Positions 22,210-31,451 of a stretch of 57,631 bases of DNA are shown here, piece after piece. Both the position numbers and the translations under genes were made by a program. Below the pieces are notes generated by a model. That model had not been told where the DNA came from, ran no database searches, and saw only the letters and a list, made by a program, of their open reading frames with translations. Origin of the DNA: Butyricicoccus sp. (lineage in GTDB: Bacteria > Bacillota > Clostridia > Oscillospirales > Butyricicoccaceae); NCBI GenBank assembly GCA_020025755.1, contig JAHHRO010000006.1, positions 1 to 57,631 on the forward strand, given 5' to 3'. Every line of letters begins with the position of its first letter. Within the stretch, counting starts at the first letter, position 1.

Positions 22210-23610
22210 ATGAGTGAACAGAATATTGGTACCGTTGTCCAGATCATTGGACCGGTACTGGATATCAAATTTCCCGCAGACGCCCTGCCGAAACTGCTGA
22301 ATGCGATCACCATCGACGCGCCCGATGGGCATACCGTGACCGTAGAGGTTGCGCAGCACATTGGTCAGGATACCGTTCGCTGCATTGCGATGCAGTCTAC
22401 GGACGGTCTCGTCCGCGGAATGGATGCAAAGGACACCGGAGCACCGATCACGGTACCGGTTGGCCGTGAAAATCTGGGTCGTATCTTCAACCTGCTCGGT
22501 GCTCCGGTCGATAACAAGCCGGAGTCCGGCGCAGCAGAGCGTTGGCCGATCCATCGTGAGGCACCGGCTTATGAGGATCAGCAGCCGCAGACTGAGATCC
22601 TGGAGACCGGTATCAAGGTCGTTGACCTGATTGCGCCATACGCAAAGGGCGGCAAGATCGGTCTGTTCGGCGGTGCAGGCGTAGGTAAGACCGTTATCAT
22701 CATGGAGCTCATCAATAACATTGCCAAGCAGCATGGTGGTATCTCGGTATTTACCGGTGTCGGCGAGCGTACCCGTGAGGGTAATGACCTGTATAATGAA
22801 ATGCAGGAATCCGGCGTTATCGACAAGACCGTTCTCGTGTACGGTCAGATGAACGAGCCGCCCGGAGCGCGTATGCGTGTTGCACTGTCTGGCCTGACCA
22901 TGGCAGAGTACTTCCGTGATGTAGAGGGTCAGGATGTGCTGTTGTTTATCGACAACATCTTCCGTTTCACTCAGGCAGGTTCCGAGGTTTCGGCACTTCT
23001 CGGCCGTATGCCTTCGGCGGTAGGCTATCAGCCGACGCTGGCAACCGAAATGGGTGCATTACAGGAGCGCATCACTTCGACCAAGAAGGGTTCTATTACC
23101 TCGGTTCAGGCTGTTTATGTGCCTGCCGATGACCTGACTGACCCGGCTCCGGCAACGACCTTTGCGCACCTCGATGCAAAGACCGTTCTTTCCCGTCAGA
23201 TCGCATCTTTGGGTATCTATCCGGCTGTAGATCCGCTGGATTCTACTTCCCGTATCCTCACACCGGAAATGGTTGGCAAGGAGCATTATGAGGTTGCCCG
23301 TGCTGTGCAGACCATTCTGCAACGCTACAAGGAGCTTCAGGATATCATTGCAATTCTGGGTATGGATGAGTTGTCTGATGAGGACAAGCTGACCGTTGCT
23401 CGTGCGCGTAAGATCCAGAACTTCCTGTCTCAGCCGTTCTCGGTTGCAGAGCAGTTCACCGGTATGTCTGGTAAGTATGTACCAGTCAAGGAGACGGTAC
23501 GCGGCTTTAAGGAGATCCTGGAGGGCAAGCATGATGATCTGCCCGAGTCGGCGTTCCTGTTCGTCGGCACCATCGAGGAGGCAGTGGAGAAGGCAAAGAA
23601 GGGAGCATAA
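22210..23610 (+). CDS. atpD: ATP synthase F1 subunit beta
   Basis: A 466-residue catalytic subunit of F1 that makes ATP from ADP and phosphate. The P-loop GGAGVGKT (about residues 156-163), catalytic Glu in GERTREGND, Walker B LLFIDNIFRFTQAG and the ALLGRMPSAVGYQPTL block are all present. The C-terminal DELSDEDK motif (normally DELSEED) is present. The start at ATG 22210 fits the TTTAGGGAG ribosome site; a TTG two codons upstream is less likely. Confidence 0.97.
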   Translation: MSEQNIGTVVQIIGPVLDIKFPADALPKLLNAITIDAPDGHTVTVEVAQHIGQDTVRCIAMQSTDGLVRGMDAKDTGAPITVPVGRENLGRIFNLLGAPVDNKPESGAAERWPIHREAPAYEDQQPQTEILETGIKVVDLIAPYAKGGKIGLFGGAGVGKTVIIMELINNIAKQHGGISVFTGVGERTREGNDLYNEMQESGVIDKTVLVYGQMNEPPGARMRVALSGLTMAEYFRDVEGQDVLLFIDNIFRFTQAGSEVSALLGRMPSAVGYQPTLATEMGALQERITSTKKGSITSVQAVYVPADDLTDPAPATTFAHLDAKTVLSRQIASLGIYPAVDPLDSTSRILTPEMVGKEHYEVARAVQTILQRYKELQDIIAILGMDELSDEDKLTVARARKIQNFLSQPFSVAEQFTGMSGKYVPVKETVRGFKEILEGKHDDLPESAFLFVGTIEEAVEKAKKGA

Positions 23611-23613
23611 GGT

Positions 23614-24015
23614 ATGGCTACCTTTCGTTTGCGCGTCCTGACTGCGGAGAAAAAGTTTTTTGAAGGCGATATCGATCGCTGCATTGTAAGAACTGTCACA
23701 GGTGATGTGGGCATTCTGCCCAATCACGTTGCCTATCTGGCACCGTTGGGAGTGGGTGGTTTGACCATTTATCAAAATGGGAAGCCGAGACTTGCGGCGG
23801 TTACAAATGGCTTTATCGAGGTAAGCGGTGGTCAGGCAACGATCATTGCACATACCTGTGAATGGGCAGACGAGATCGATCTCAACCGTGCGGAGCAGGC
23901 AAAGAAGCGTGCAGAAGCACAGGTGCAGTCGAGTAAGGCTGGAGATACAGAGTTTGCACATGCACAGATCAAGCTGAAAAAGGCAATGAACCGTATCCGC
24001 AGTGCACAGAAATAA
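23614..24015 (+). CDS. atpC: ATP synthase F1 subunit epsilon
   Basis: A 133-residue subunit with an N-terminal beta sandwich (FRLRVLTAEKKFFEGDIDRCIVRTVTGDVGILPNH) and a C-terminal two-helix hairpin rich in Ala, Glu and Lys (NRAEQAKKRAEAQ.. IKLKKAMNRIRSAQK). The helical part is complete and so may carry the usual regulatory role on ATP hydrolysis. It starts 3 bases after atpD and is the last gene of the operon, before a terminator. Confidence 0.96.
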   Translation: MATFRLRVLTAEKKFFEGDIDRCIVRTVTGDVGILPNHVAYLAPLGVGGLTIYQNGKPRLAAVTNGFIEVSGGQATIIAHTCEWADEIDLNRAEQAKKRAEAQVQSSKAGDTEFAHAQIKLKKAMNRIRSAQK

Positions 24016-24022
24016 ATAGAAC

Positions 24023-24062
24023 AAGGCTGTCGCAGAATTGATATTCCGCGGCAGCCTTTTCT
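24023..24062 (+). terminator. Terminator of the ATP synthase operon
   Basis: AAGGCTGTCGC pairs with GCGGCAGCCTT around a 14-base loop and continues TTTTCTT. It also separates the operon from the convergent DUF4363 gene. Confidence 0.85.
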
Positions 24063-24066
24063 TATG

Positions 24067-24417
24067 CTAAAAGACGTTATACAGGTGTGGGAATTGCAGT
24101 TCGGACAGATGCCGGAGCATACCCGTTAGTTCCGCAACTTGCAGACGGGTTTCATTTAGATCCTGATTCCTGGATGCCTGAAGCGCACGAACAAACAGAT
24201 TTTCGATCTGATCTACTTCCGTGTGTGCAATCATTGCACTCAAAGTAGTTTTTTTTTCGCTCCATTGCTGGTAGCTTTCATACAGGATCGCAGGATCTGT
24301 CTGTCCGGAGACGGCGGCAGCCAGCGTATCGGCTGTGTTGGAAACCGTCCAATATTCTGCAATACAGCCAAATAAAATCAGACCAAACAGTATACAGGCA
24401 GCAATAAGACGTTTCAT
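24067..24417 (-). CDS. DUF4363-like membrane-anchored protein
   Basis: A 116-residue protein with one N-terminal membrane anchor (LIAACILFGLILFGCIAEYW) and an extracytoplasmic helical domain. Size, anchor and pairing with a DUF421 gene match the DUF4363 family often seen next to YetF-type proteins in spore-forming Firmicutes. AAGGAGGAG precedes ATG 24417, and its start overlaps the DUF421 stop in an ATGA arrangement. The Cys in the helix could suggest a lipobox (FGCIA), but it lies within the membrane segment. Function is unknown. Confidence 0.65.
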   Translation of the reverse strand: MKRLIAACILFGLILFGCIAEYWTVSNTADTLAAAVSGQTDPAILYESYQQWSEKKTTLSAMIAHTEVDQIENLFVRALQASRNQDLNETRLQVAELTGMLRHLSELQFPHLYNVF

Positions 24418-25091
24418 GGCTCCTCCTTTCGCTGGATAAACTGATTTCCACAATCATCAAGGGTCATCAGGAACACGTCAGAAATACGCGGGATATTTGC
24501 CTTTTTGACACGCTTTTCCAGATCTGATACGGTCAGATTCAGCTGATCCAGACTGCCAGGCACGGGGCGTCCCTCAGTAATGACAATAAGCGGAAGCCCG
24601 ATATCAGGCGGCGTGTGGTTGATCATCTCGGCGGTGACAGGCTGCATAGGCTGTTTGAGCACATAGGACATACGCCCGTTGGTTTCCAGAATGCCATATT
24701 TCACATCGGAAATGGATTGTATATCATCCTGCCGTAATGCCTCTATGATCTCATCGGTTGAGATGCGCAGCTCACGCAGTTTTTTCACATCCAATTCACC
24801 ATGCCGGATCAAAAGTGCGGCTTGTCCATTGACCATACGACGCAGACGGCGGCTTTTGAGGCAGAGGTAGGAAACCAGAATTTCGATGGAAACCAGTACT
24901 GCCATGGGGATCAGTCCTGATGTCAGAGGAACACCAAGATCCTGCATGGGAACCGCGGCAAGTTCGGACAGTAGAATCGTAATGACAAGATCGGACGGCT
25001 CAAGCTCACCGATTTGCCGCTTGCCCATGAGCCGTATGGCGAAAATGATCGCAACATAGAGAACCAATGTACGCATGAGGGAGACGGACAT
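24414..25091 (-). CDS. DUF421 (YetF family) membrane protein
   Basis: A 225-residue protein with three N-terminal transmembrane helices containing FAIRLMGKRQIGELEPSDLVITILLSELAAVPM, the hallmark of DUF421, and two cytosolic alpha/beta domains (LIRHGELDVKKLRELRIS.., RISDVFLMTLDDCGNQFI). Members are linked to spore germination or membrane stress in Firmicutes, but the biochemical role is unclear. It is divergent from the ilv operon leader and overlaps the DUF4363 gene, so the pair forms one operon. Confidence 0.88.
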   Translation of the reverse strand: MSVSLMRTLVLYVAIIFAIRLMGKRQIGELEPSDLVITILLSELAAVPMQDLGVPLTSGLIPMAVLVSIEILVSYLCLKSRRLRRMVNGQAALLIRHGELDVKKLRELRISTDEIIEALRQDDIQSISDVKYGILETNGRMSYVLKQPMQPVTAEMINHTPPDIGLPLIVITEGRPVPGSLDQLNLTVSDLEKRVKKANIPRISDVFLMTLDDCGNQFIQRKEEP

Positions 25092-25172
25092 GAAAATGCC
25101 TCCTTTGTTTGAATTTCTGATTTATTGTTTGTGAAAACACTTAAAATTATGCAGAATGTCGGAAGATTTTCG

Positions 25173-25201
25173 TTGACAAAAGTGTAAAAGGATTTTATAA
25201 T
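25173..25201 (+). promoter_or_regulatory. Consensus sigma-A promoter of the ilv operon
   Basis: TTGACA (25173-25178), a 17-bp spacer and TATAAT (25196-25201): a perfect match. Transcription should start near 25208, giving a leader of about 330 bases that contains the T-box. Confidence 0.92.
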
Positions 25202-25208
25202 GGGAACA

Positions 25209-25515
25209 TAGCAGTTGAACCATATATTGGAAAATGCAGGGAATGGGACAGTAACCCCAGATCTTTTTTAGAGAGTCACCGGTCGGTGGAAGGTGACAAA
25301 GAGATGGTGTGTGAACATCACCCACGAGCGGCTCGAATGAAATTTTTGGGAGTAATTCGAGACGGATGCCACCGTTATCAGGCAAGCGTATAGCACGGGA
25401 AACGCTGTGCTGTAGGTGTAGAGTGGCTGTCGGTTTTCCGATGGCAAGTAGAGTGGTACCGCAGAGAACCGATCCGGTCTTTGTCTCTTGATATAGAGGC
25501 GAAGACCGTTTTTTT
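25209..25515 (+). promoter_or_regulatory. T-box riboswitch, isoleucine specifier (AUC)
   Basis: The leader has a long stem I with GAGAGTCACC and GGTGAC segments and a specifier loop reading GTGAAC-ATC-ACC, with ATC (Ile) at 25317-25319. The T-box sequence AGAGTGGTACCGCAG lies at 25450-25464; its TGGT would pair with a tRNA end of ACCA, fitting the A discriminator of tRNA-Ile. A 13-bp terminator stem (25475-25487 with 25496-25508) and a T run follow. Uncharged tRNA-Ile should favour the antiterminator and switch on ilvBNC when isoleucine is scarce. The specifier assignment is by eye and could be shifted. Confidence 0.9.
25475..25515 (+). terminator. T-box intrinsic terminator
   Basis: CGGTCTTTGTCTC and GAGGCGAAGACCG form a 13-bp stem followed by seven T; it is the off state of the riboswitch. 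Confidence 0.9.
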
Positions 25516-25542
25516 AAATGATTTGGAAAGGTGAGATGGCAG

Positions 25543-27210
25543 ATGAAACTGAGCGGCGCACAGATCTTGTGTGAAACCTTGTTGGAACAAGGTGCTGACA
25601 CGATTTTTGGTTACCCGGGTGGTGCAGTCCTAAATATTTATGATGCACTATACCAGTATCAGGATCGCATCCGTCATATCATCACGGCGCATGAGCAGGG
25701 CGCAGCCCATGCTGCAGACGGATATGCGCGCGCAACCGGAAAAACCGGCGTGGTGCTCGCGACCTCCGGCCCGGGGGCAACGAATCTGGTCACAGGGATT
25801 GCAACTGCATATATGGATTCCGTGCCAATGGTAGCAATTACAGGCAATGTCGGCGTTCCGCTGATTGGCAAGGACTCTTTTCAGGAGGTCTACATTGCAG
25901 GCATCACAATGCCCATTACAAAGCATAACTTTGTAGTTGGACGGGTGGAGGAACTGGCAGACACCGTGCGTGAAGCCTTTCAGATCGCGCAGAGTGGGAG
26001 ACCGGGACCGGTTCTCATTGATATCCCGAAGGATATCACCGCCGCAATGTGTGAATATGAACCAAAACCAGCCGTACAGCCAACGGAAGAAGGATTTGTG
26101 GTTGCAGACGAGGACCTTCGGCGCATTGCCGCAGAGATCAATGCGGCACAGCGTCCGGTCATCTACTACGGTGGTGGTATCGTTGCATCCGGTGCATATC
26201 AGGAGCTTTTGGAGCTCATGCACAAGGCAGATATTCCGGCAGCCGGTACGATCATGTCACTGGGCAGCCTGCCGGCTGAGGAGCCGCTGTATCTTGGCAT
26301 GGTCGGTATGCATGGTAAGGTGTCTTCCGGCTGGGCAGTCGATCGCGCGGATCTGCTGCTGTCCATCGGCGCACGCTTTTCCGATCGCGTCGCAACCAAT
26401 ATTGATCGTTTTGCACCCAAGGCGCGTGTTATCCATATTGATGTCGATGCAGCGGAGATCAATAAAAATCTACCTACAGATGATTTTTTGGTATCCGATG
26501 CAAAGACGTTCCTTGCAGGGGTACTGCCGTATGTCAGGGAGGCGAAGCACTCCGAATGGCGGGCACAGATCGACGTGTGGCGCGAGAAGCTGGATTATAA
26601 GCCGCAGGATGCAGCAGATTGTCTGCGCCCTCATCAGATTGTAAGGCTGTGCGCCGAGCTTGGCGGAGAGGATCTCATTTTCACGACCGATGTTGGACAG
26701 CACCAGATGTGGACGGCGCAGTATTGCGGCCGCAGTCATCCGAGACAGCTTTTGACCTCAGGCGGATTGGGCACGATGGGCTTTGGCTACGGTGCGGCGA
26801 TCGGCGCAAAGGTCGCAAGACCCAACCAACCGGTTATCCATGTAACAGGAGACGGCTCGTTCCATATGAATCTCAATGAACTGTGTACGACTGTTACCTA
26901 TGAATTGCCCGTCATCACCGTTATCATGAACAATCAGGTACTCGGTATGGTGCGGCAATGGCAGAGTATGTTCTATGAAAAACGCTATTCCTCCACAACG
27001 CTGGAGCGCAAGACCGACTATGTAAAACTCGCAGAGGCGTTCGGGGCGCAGGGCTTCCGCTGCACAACACCAGAAGAATTTAGAGCAGCTCTGACCAAAG
27101 CACTTGCGCATCAGGGGCCGACCGTTATCGACTGCGTGGTGGATCGGGATGAACGGGTTCTGCCGATGATTGCGGCAGGGCAGGATATCCGCAACATCAT
27201 TGCAGATTAA
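25543..27210 (+). CDS. ilvB: Acetolactate synthase large subunit
   Basis: A 555-residue thiamine-diphosphate enzyme that makes acetolactate or acetohydroxybutyrate, the first common step of valine, leucine and isoleucine synthesis. Glu51 in AHEQGAAHAADGYARATG is the catalytic cofactor-contacting residue; GDGSFHMNLNELCT...NNQVLGMV is the thiamine-diphosphate/Mg2+ motif (about residues 442-470). ATG 25543 is preferred because GGAAAGGTGAG lies just upstream; the longer frame uses a GTG within that site. It is the first gene behind the T-box and is followed by ilvN 12 bases later. Confidence 0.96.
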   Translation: MKLSGAQILCETLLEQGADTIFGYPGGAVLNIYDALYQYQDRIRHIITAHEQGAAHAADGYARATGKTGVVLATSGPGATNLVTGIATAYMDSVPMVAITGNVGVPLIGKDSFQEVYIAGITMPITKHNFVVGRVEELADTVREAFQIAQSGRPGPVLIDIPKDITAAMCEYEPKPAVQPTEEGFVVADEDLRRIAAEINAAQRPVIYYGGGIVASGAYQELLELMHKADIPAAGTIMSLGSLPAEEPLYLGMVGMHGKVSSGWAVDRADLLLSIGARFSDRVATNIDRFAPKARVIHIDVDAAEINKNLPTDDFLVSDAKTFLAGVLPYVREAKHSEWRAQIDVWREKLDYKPQDAADCLRPHQIVRLCAELGGEDLIFTTDVGQHQMWTAQYCGRSHPRQLLTSGGLGTMGFGYGAAIGAKVARPNQPVIHVTGDGSFHMNLNELCTTVTYELPVITVIMNNQVLGMVRQWQSMFYEKRYSSTTLERKTDYVKLAEAFGAQGFRCTTPEEFRAALTKALAHQGPTVIDCVVDRDERVLPMIAAGQDIRNIIAD

Positions 27211-27222
27211 GGGGGCGAAACC

Positions 27223-27705
27223 ATGCACAGCAATAAATATATCGTGACCGCGCTGGTGCGAAACCATGCAGGTGTTCTGGCGCGTGTGGCAAGCCTGTTT
27301 GGACGGCGTGCGTTTAATATCGATTCGCTGACTGCTTCTGCAACGACGGACGCGAAGGTGTCGCGTATGTCCATCATCGTCACAGCGGACGAGAAGATTC
27401 TGGAGCAGGTGATGAAGCAGGTCTCCAAACTGCATGAGGTTATTTGGATCAAGCAGCTGGATGAGGAAGACAGCTACTGCAAGGAACTTGTGTTTGTAAA
27501 AATGTCCACACCTGATGCACTCAGCCGCAATGCGATCCGCGAGATTGCGGAGGTGTATCATGCAAACGTGGTGGAATCGGTTGGCGATACGATGATTGTG
27601 GAACTGACCGAAGTTCCAAGCCGGATTGATGCCTTTTTGGATGTGATTTCCAACTTTGAAACCATTGAGATCTGCCGCTCGGGCGTGACTGCGATGGTCA
27701 AATAA
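27223..27705 (+). CDS. ilvN: Acetolactate synthase regulatory small subunit
   Basis: A 160-residue protein with an N-terminal ACT domain (KYIVTALVRNHAGVLARVASLFGRRAFNIDSLT split across residues 4-36) and the usual C-terminal ACT-like half (ELVFVKMSTPDALSRNAIREIAEVYHANVVE..). It binds branched-chain amino acids, mainly valine, and gives feedback control of IlvB. Length is typical of ilvN/ilvH. It follows ilvB closely with a GGGGGCG ribosome site. Confidence 0.96.
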   Translation: MHSNKYIVTALVRNHAGVLARVASLFGRRAFNIDSLTASATTDAKVSRMSIIVTADEKILEQVMKQVSKLHEVIWIKQLDEEDSYCKELVFVKMSTPDALSRNAIREIAEVYHANVVESVGDTMIVELTEVPSRIDAFLDVISNFETIEICRSGVTAMVK

Positions 27706-27752
27706 TTGTTTTTTATTTTTATATAAATAAGCACTTTTAGGAGGACAAAACC

Positions 27753-28748
27753 ATGGTAAAGATGTATTATGATGCGGACTGTAACCTTTCTCTGCTCGAG
27801 GGCAAGACTGTAGCCATTCTGGGCTTTGGCTCGCAGGGGCATGCGCACGCAATGAACCTGCATGATTCCGGTGTCAAGGTCGTCGTTGGTCTGCGTCCGG
27901 GCTCCAACCATATCGCAAAGGCTGAGGCGGCTGGTCTGACCGTCAAGACACCGGCTGAGGCGGCAGCGGAAGGCGATATCATTATGATGCTCGTGCCGGA
28001 TGAAAAGCAGGCAGATATCTACAAGGATGTCGTAGAACCCAATCTGAAGCCGGGCAATGTCCTCGGATTTGCACATGGATTCAATATCCATTACAAGCAG
28101 ATCGTTCCTCCGGCAGATGTGGATGTCATCATGGTTGCACCAAAGGGACCAGGGCATACCGTGCGCCGTACTTATGCAGAGGGAGCAGGCGTTCCGGCAC
28201 TTGCCTGCGTACATCAGGACGCTTCGGGCAAGGCGATGGATATCGCGCTGGCGTATGCGGCAGGAATTGGCGCAGGTCGTGCAGGCATCTTGGAATCCAC
28301 CTTCCGCACGGAGACCGAGACCGATCTGTTCGGTGAGCAGGCTGTTCTGTGCGGCGGCGTTTGTGAGCTGATGAAGGCAGGCTTTGAGACACTGGTAGAG
28401 GCAGGCTATGCACCGGAAAACGCATACTTTGAGTGTGTGCATGAAATGAAGCTTATCATTGACCTTGTGAATGAGGGCGGCTTTGCAAAGATGCGCTATT
28501 CCATTTCGGATACCGCAGAATACGGCGATTACCGTACAGGTAAGCGTATCATCACCGAGGAGACTCGCAAGGAGATGAAGAAGATCCTGCGTGAGATCCA
28601 GGATGGTACCTTTGCTTCTGAGTGGATTCAGGAGAACCGTGCAGGCGGTCGCGCAAGATTCCTTGCTACCCGTCAGATGGAAGCGGAGACCGAGCTTGAG
28701 GAGACTGGTAAGAAGCTGCGCAGCATGATGAGCTGGCTCAAGAAGTAA
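27753..28748 (+). CDS. ilvC: Ketol-acid reductoisomerase (class I)
   Basis: A 331-residue enzyme that isomerises and reduces acetolactate with NAD(P)H. The Rossmann fingerprint is AILGFGSQGHAHAMNLHDSG (about residues 20-39); the following GLRPGS loop sets coenzyme preference. The Mg2+ ligands lie in the knotted helical domain (TETDLFGEQAVLCGG, ECVHEMKLIIDL). The short length defines the class I form. TTAGGAGGAC precedes the start. A terminator-like hairpin follows. Confidence 0.97.
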   Translation: MVKMYYDADCNLSLLEGKTVAILGFGSQGHAHAMNLHDSGVKVVVGLRPGSNHIAKAEAAGLTVKTPAEAAAEGDIIMMLVPDEKQADIYKDVVEPNLKPGNVLGFAHGFNIHYKQIVPPADVDVIMVAPKGPGHTVRRTYAEGAGVPALACVHQDASGKAMDIALAYAAGIGAGRAGILESTFRTETETDLFGEQAVLCGGVCELMKAGFETLVEAGYAPENAYFECVHEMKLIIDLVNEGGFAKMRYSISDTAEYGDYRTGKRIITEETRKEMKKILREIQDGTFASEWIQENRAGGRARFLATRQMEAETELEETGKKLRSMMSWLKK

Positions 28749-28759
28749 GCAATGCACTT

Positions 28760-28793
28760 GGGACGGACGGCGGTGCCGCCCGTCCCGTTTTTT
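28760..28793 (+). terminator. Hairpin between ilvC and ilvD
   Basis: GGGACGG(A)CGGC pairs with GCCG(C)CCGTCCC around GGT, then GTTTTTT. It is a good terminator, yet only about 10 bases separate it from the ilvD ribosome site and no promoter is seen, so ilvD probably depends on partial read-through. Confidence 0.8.
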
Positions 28794-28816
28794 ATATCAG
28801 GATGGAGGAAATCATT

Positions 28817-30481
28817 TTGTCTAAGAGAAGTGACCAGATCACCGCAGGCGCAGCGCGTATGCCCAACCGCTCCCTGCTGCGTGCATGCGGATTGACAGAA
28901 GAAGAAATGGAACGCCCGATCATTGGCGTGGTTTCGGCGTATTCTGAGATCATTCCGGGACATATCAATTTGGATAAGATTGCGAATGCGGTCAAGGCTG
29001 GCGTTTCCATGGCTGGCGGTACACCTGTAGTCGTGCCGGCAATCGGCGTGTGTGACGGCATTGCGATGGGGCATATCGGCATGAAGTTTTCTCTGCCGTC
29101 CCGTGAGTTGATTGCCGATTCCGTGGAAACTTTGGCGCAGGCACATCAGCTCGATGCGCTGGTACTCATTCCAAATTGTGATAAGATCGTACCAGGGATG
29201 ATCATGGCAGCGGCAAGATTGAACATCCCGTCTATTGTCGTATCCGGCGGCCCAATGCTTGCCGGACGCTTTGACGGGGAGGAGATCTCGCTGTCCAAAA
29301 CCTTTGAGACGGTCGGTGCCTATAAGGCAGGACTCGTCACGGAGGCACAGCTGCTGGAGTGTGAGACCGGCTCCTGTCCGGGCTGCGGTTCGTGCTCGGG
29401 CATGTATACCGCAAACTCTATGAATTGCCTGTCCGAGGCGATCGGTATGGCACTTCCGGGCAATGGCACCATTCCGGCAGTCCATGCCGCACGCATCCAT
29501 CTTGCCAAGCATGCAGGTATGAAGATCATGGAGCTGCTGCACAAGGATATCAAGCCGCGTGATATCCTGACCCCACAGGCGTTCCGCAATGCACTGACCT
29601 GTGAGATGGCACTGGGCTGCTCGACCAACACCGTACTGCATCTGCTCGCGATCGCGCATGAGGCAGGGGTAGAACTGGATCTGCACTTGATCAACGAGTT
29701 GTCTGCAAAGGTTCCCAATCTGTGCCACCTTGCACCGGCAGGTCCGCACCATATCGAGGAACTGGATCGCGCAGGCGGTATTCCGGCAGTTATGCATGAG
29801 CTGACGCGCCGCGATCTGCTCGACTTGTCCCTTATCACAGCAACGGGAAAAACGGTTGGGGAGAATCTGGCAGGGGTCGAAAATCGCGATCCGCAGATCA
29901 TTCGTCCGATCGATGCGCCGTACTCGGAAACAGGCGGTATCGCCGTGCTTTGGGGCAATCTGGCAGAGAATGGCTGTGTGGTCAAGCGTTCCGCAGTCGC
30001 GGCGGAGATGATGGTACACACAGGTCCCGCACGCGTATTCGATTCAGAGGATACGGCGATCGAAGCGATCTATGCAGGAAAGATCAACAAGGGCGATGTG
30101 GTCATCATCCGCTACGAGGGACCGAGGGGCGGTCCGGGTATGCGCGAAATGCTCAATCCGACCTCGGCATTGGCTGGCATGAAGCTCGATAAGGACGTTG
30201 CGCTTATTACGGATGGACGCTTTTCAGGCGCATCGCGTGGCGCATCCATCGGCCATGTATCACCGGAGGCGGCAGCAGGCGGTAATATCGCGCTGGTACA
30301 GGAAGGGGATACCATTGAGATCGATATCCCGAACAGCCGTGTGCATTTGGCTGTCACAGAGGAAGAACTGGCCTTACGCCGCGCGGCATTTGTCCTGCCC
30401 GAACCAAAGATCAAGACCGGCTGGCTGGGACGCTATGCGCGTCTGGTCTCCTCTGCGGATCAGGGCGCGATCCTGCAATAA
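28817..30481 (+). CDS. ilvD: Dihydroxy-acid dehydratase
   Basis: A 554-residue iron-sulfur enzyme that dehydrates dihydroxy-acids in branched-chain amino-acid synthesis. Cluster-binding cysteines are seen in CDGIAMGH, PNCDKIVPG and CPGCGSCSGMYTANSMN. The C-terminal TDGRFSGASRG signature is present. A TTG start at 28817 is preferred because TGGAGGA lies 7-8 bases before it; an in-frame ATG at 28802 adds five residues but has no ribosome site. It is the last gene of the ilv cluster, separated from ilvC by a hairpin. Confidence 0.95.
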   Translation: MSKRSDQITAGAARMPNRSLLRACGLTEEEMERPIIGVVSAYSEIIPGHINLDKIANAVKAGVSMAGGTPVVVPAIGVCDGIAMGHIGMKFSLPSRELIADSVETLAQAHQLDALVLIPNCDKIVPGMIMAAARLNIPSIVVSGGPMLAGRFDGEEISLSKTFETVGAYKAGLVTEAQLLECETGSCPGCGSCSGMYTANSMNCLSEAIGMALPGNGTIPAVHAARIHLAKHAGMKIMELLHKDIKPRDILTPQAFRNALTCEMALGCSTNTVLHLLAIAHEAGVELDLHLINELSAKVPNLCHLAPAGPHHIEELDRAGGIPAVMHELTRRDLLDLSLITATGKTVGENLAGVENRDPQIIRPIDAPYSETGGIAVLWGNLAENGCVVKRSAVAAEMMVHTGPARVFDSEDTAIEAIYAGKINKGDVVIIRYEGPRGGPGMREMLNPTSALAGMKLDKDVALITDGRFSGASRGASIGHVSPEAAAGGNIALVQEGDTIEIDIPNSRVHLAVTEEELALRRAAFVLPEPKIKTGWLGRYARLVSSADQGAILQ

Positions 30482-30494
30482 AATCACATAGAAA

Positions 30495-30537
30495 GAAAAC
30501 AAAGCAGGCTGTAACGATTACAGTCTGCTTTGTTTTC
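30495..30537. terminator. Bidirectional terminator
   Basis: GAAAACAAAGCAG(G)CTGTAA pairs with TTACAG(T)CTGCTTTGTTTTC around CGA, about 20 bp. It serves both ilvD and the convergent AraC gene. Confidence 0.92.
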
Positions 30538-31357
30538 GGTACGCATTGGGGCTGAGTCCCGTCAATTTTTTAAAGCTCTGAGAGAAGTAGCTGGGGGAGG
30601 AGAAGCCCAGCATGCGGCTGATGAGCGACATGGAAAAATCATCGTTCTTGAGCAGCTGTTTGCCCTCCTCGATGCGCCGCGCGATCATGTAGTTGATGGG
30701 GGAGACCCCATACTCCTGCGCAAAGCTATGCGCCATGTGGTATTTGCTGACATGGACGAGATCGGCAAGGCAATCGAGCGTCAGATTTTCGGTGTAGTGT
30801 CCATCGATATAACGGCGTACCGCAGCACACAGCTGGGTGGATTTCTTGCGGATCGGGGCAAGGGTCGTGGCGAAATCGGTCTGCCGCATGAGCAGGATGA
30901 TGAGTACCTCCATGAGATCCTGACAGACAAATTCATATCCGGCAGGCTTGCTCTCGATCTCTTTGAGCATGTTTTGCAGGTAAAATAGGATGCGTTCGCG
31001 CACGCTTTCAAAATTTATGATGCAGTAGCGGTCATCCTGTTCCTCGCTTACCGACAGTTCCAGACCTTCGACGCCCAACGCGATATACTCAAGCGGATTG
31101 TCGTTGAGGCTGATCTCCGTATGCGGAACGTTGGGGTTCACAACGACGAGATCATTGGCTGTAACGGGGTGTACCTGTTCCGCGATGCGGAACTGCCCCA
31201 TGCCGTGCGTGACATAAAAAAGTTCGGAACAGGTGTGAGTGTGCAGGGTGCTGTGCCAGTCTCCGCCGTATTTGGCAGAAGAAATATACAGCAGCTTTGC
31301 GGCATTGCGGATGCCGTTGTTTTCGTGTGCGCCAAGTTCATATCTGTTTGTACTCAT
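30518..31357 (-). CDS. AraC family transcriptional regulator
   Basis: A 279-residue activator-type protein. The N-terminal cupin domain (HTHTCSELFYVTHGMGQFRI.., about residues 33-75) should bind a sugar. The C-terminal 100 residues carry two helix-turn-helix motifs (LDCLADLVHVSKYHMAHSFAQEYGVSP and SLISRMLGFSSPSYFSQSFKKLTGLSPNAYR). ATG 31357 with GGGGG upstream is preferred over a TTG two codons earlier. It is divergent from the ABC-transporter/GH112 operon, so it very likely controls that operon from the repeats at 31452-31498. The effector is presumably the imported sugar. Confidence 0.9.
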   Translation of the reverse strand: MSTNRYELGAHENNGIRNAAKLLYISSAKYGGDWHSTLHTHTCSELFYVTHGMGQFRIAEQVHPVTANDLVVVNPNVPHTEISLNDNPLEYIALGVEGLELSVSEEQDDRYCIINFESVRERILFYLQNMLKEIESKPAGYEFVCQDLMEVLIILLMRQTDFATTLAPIRKKSTQLCAAVRRYIDGHYTENLTLDCLADLVHVSKYHMAHSFAQEYGVSPINYMIARRIEEGKQLLKNDDFSMSLISRMLGFSSPSYFSQSFKKLTGLSPNAYRKQSRL

Positions 31358-31451
31358 AGCCAACCCCCGTTTATAATTTATTGCACAGTCTGCGCCGTGA
31401 AAGCAAGATGATTATATACCATGCTAAAAAAAAAGACAAGTGGAACAGACA

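Noticed and set aside
28673..30019. A 448-codon minus-strand frame opposite ilvD
   Set aside because: ilvD is unambiguous; the antisense frame has no known domain and atypical composition.
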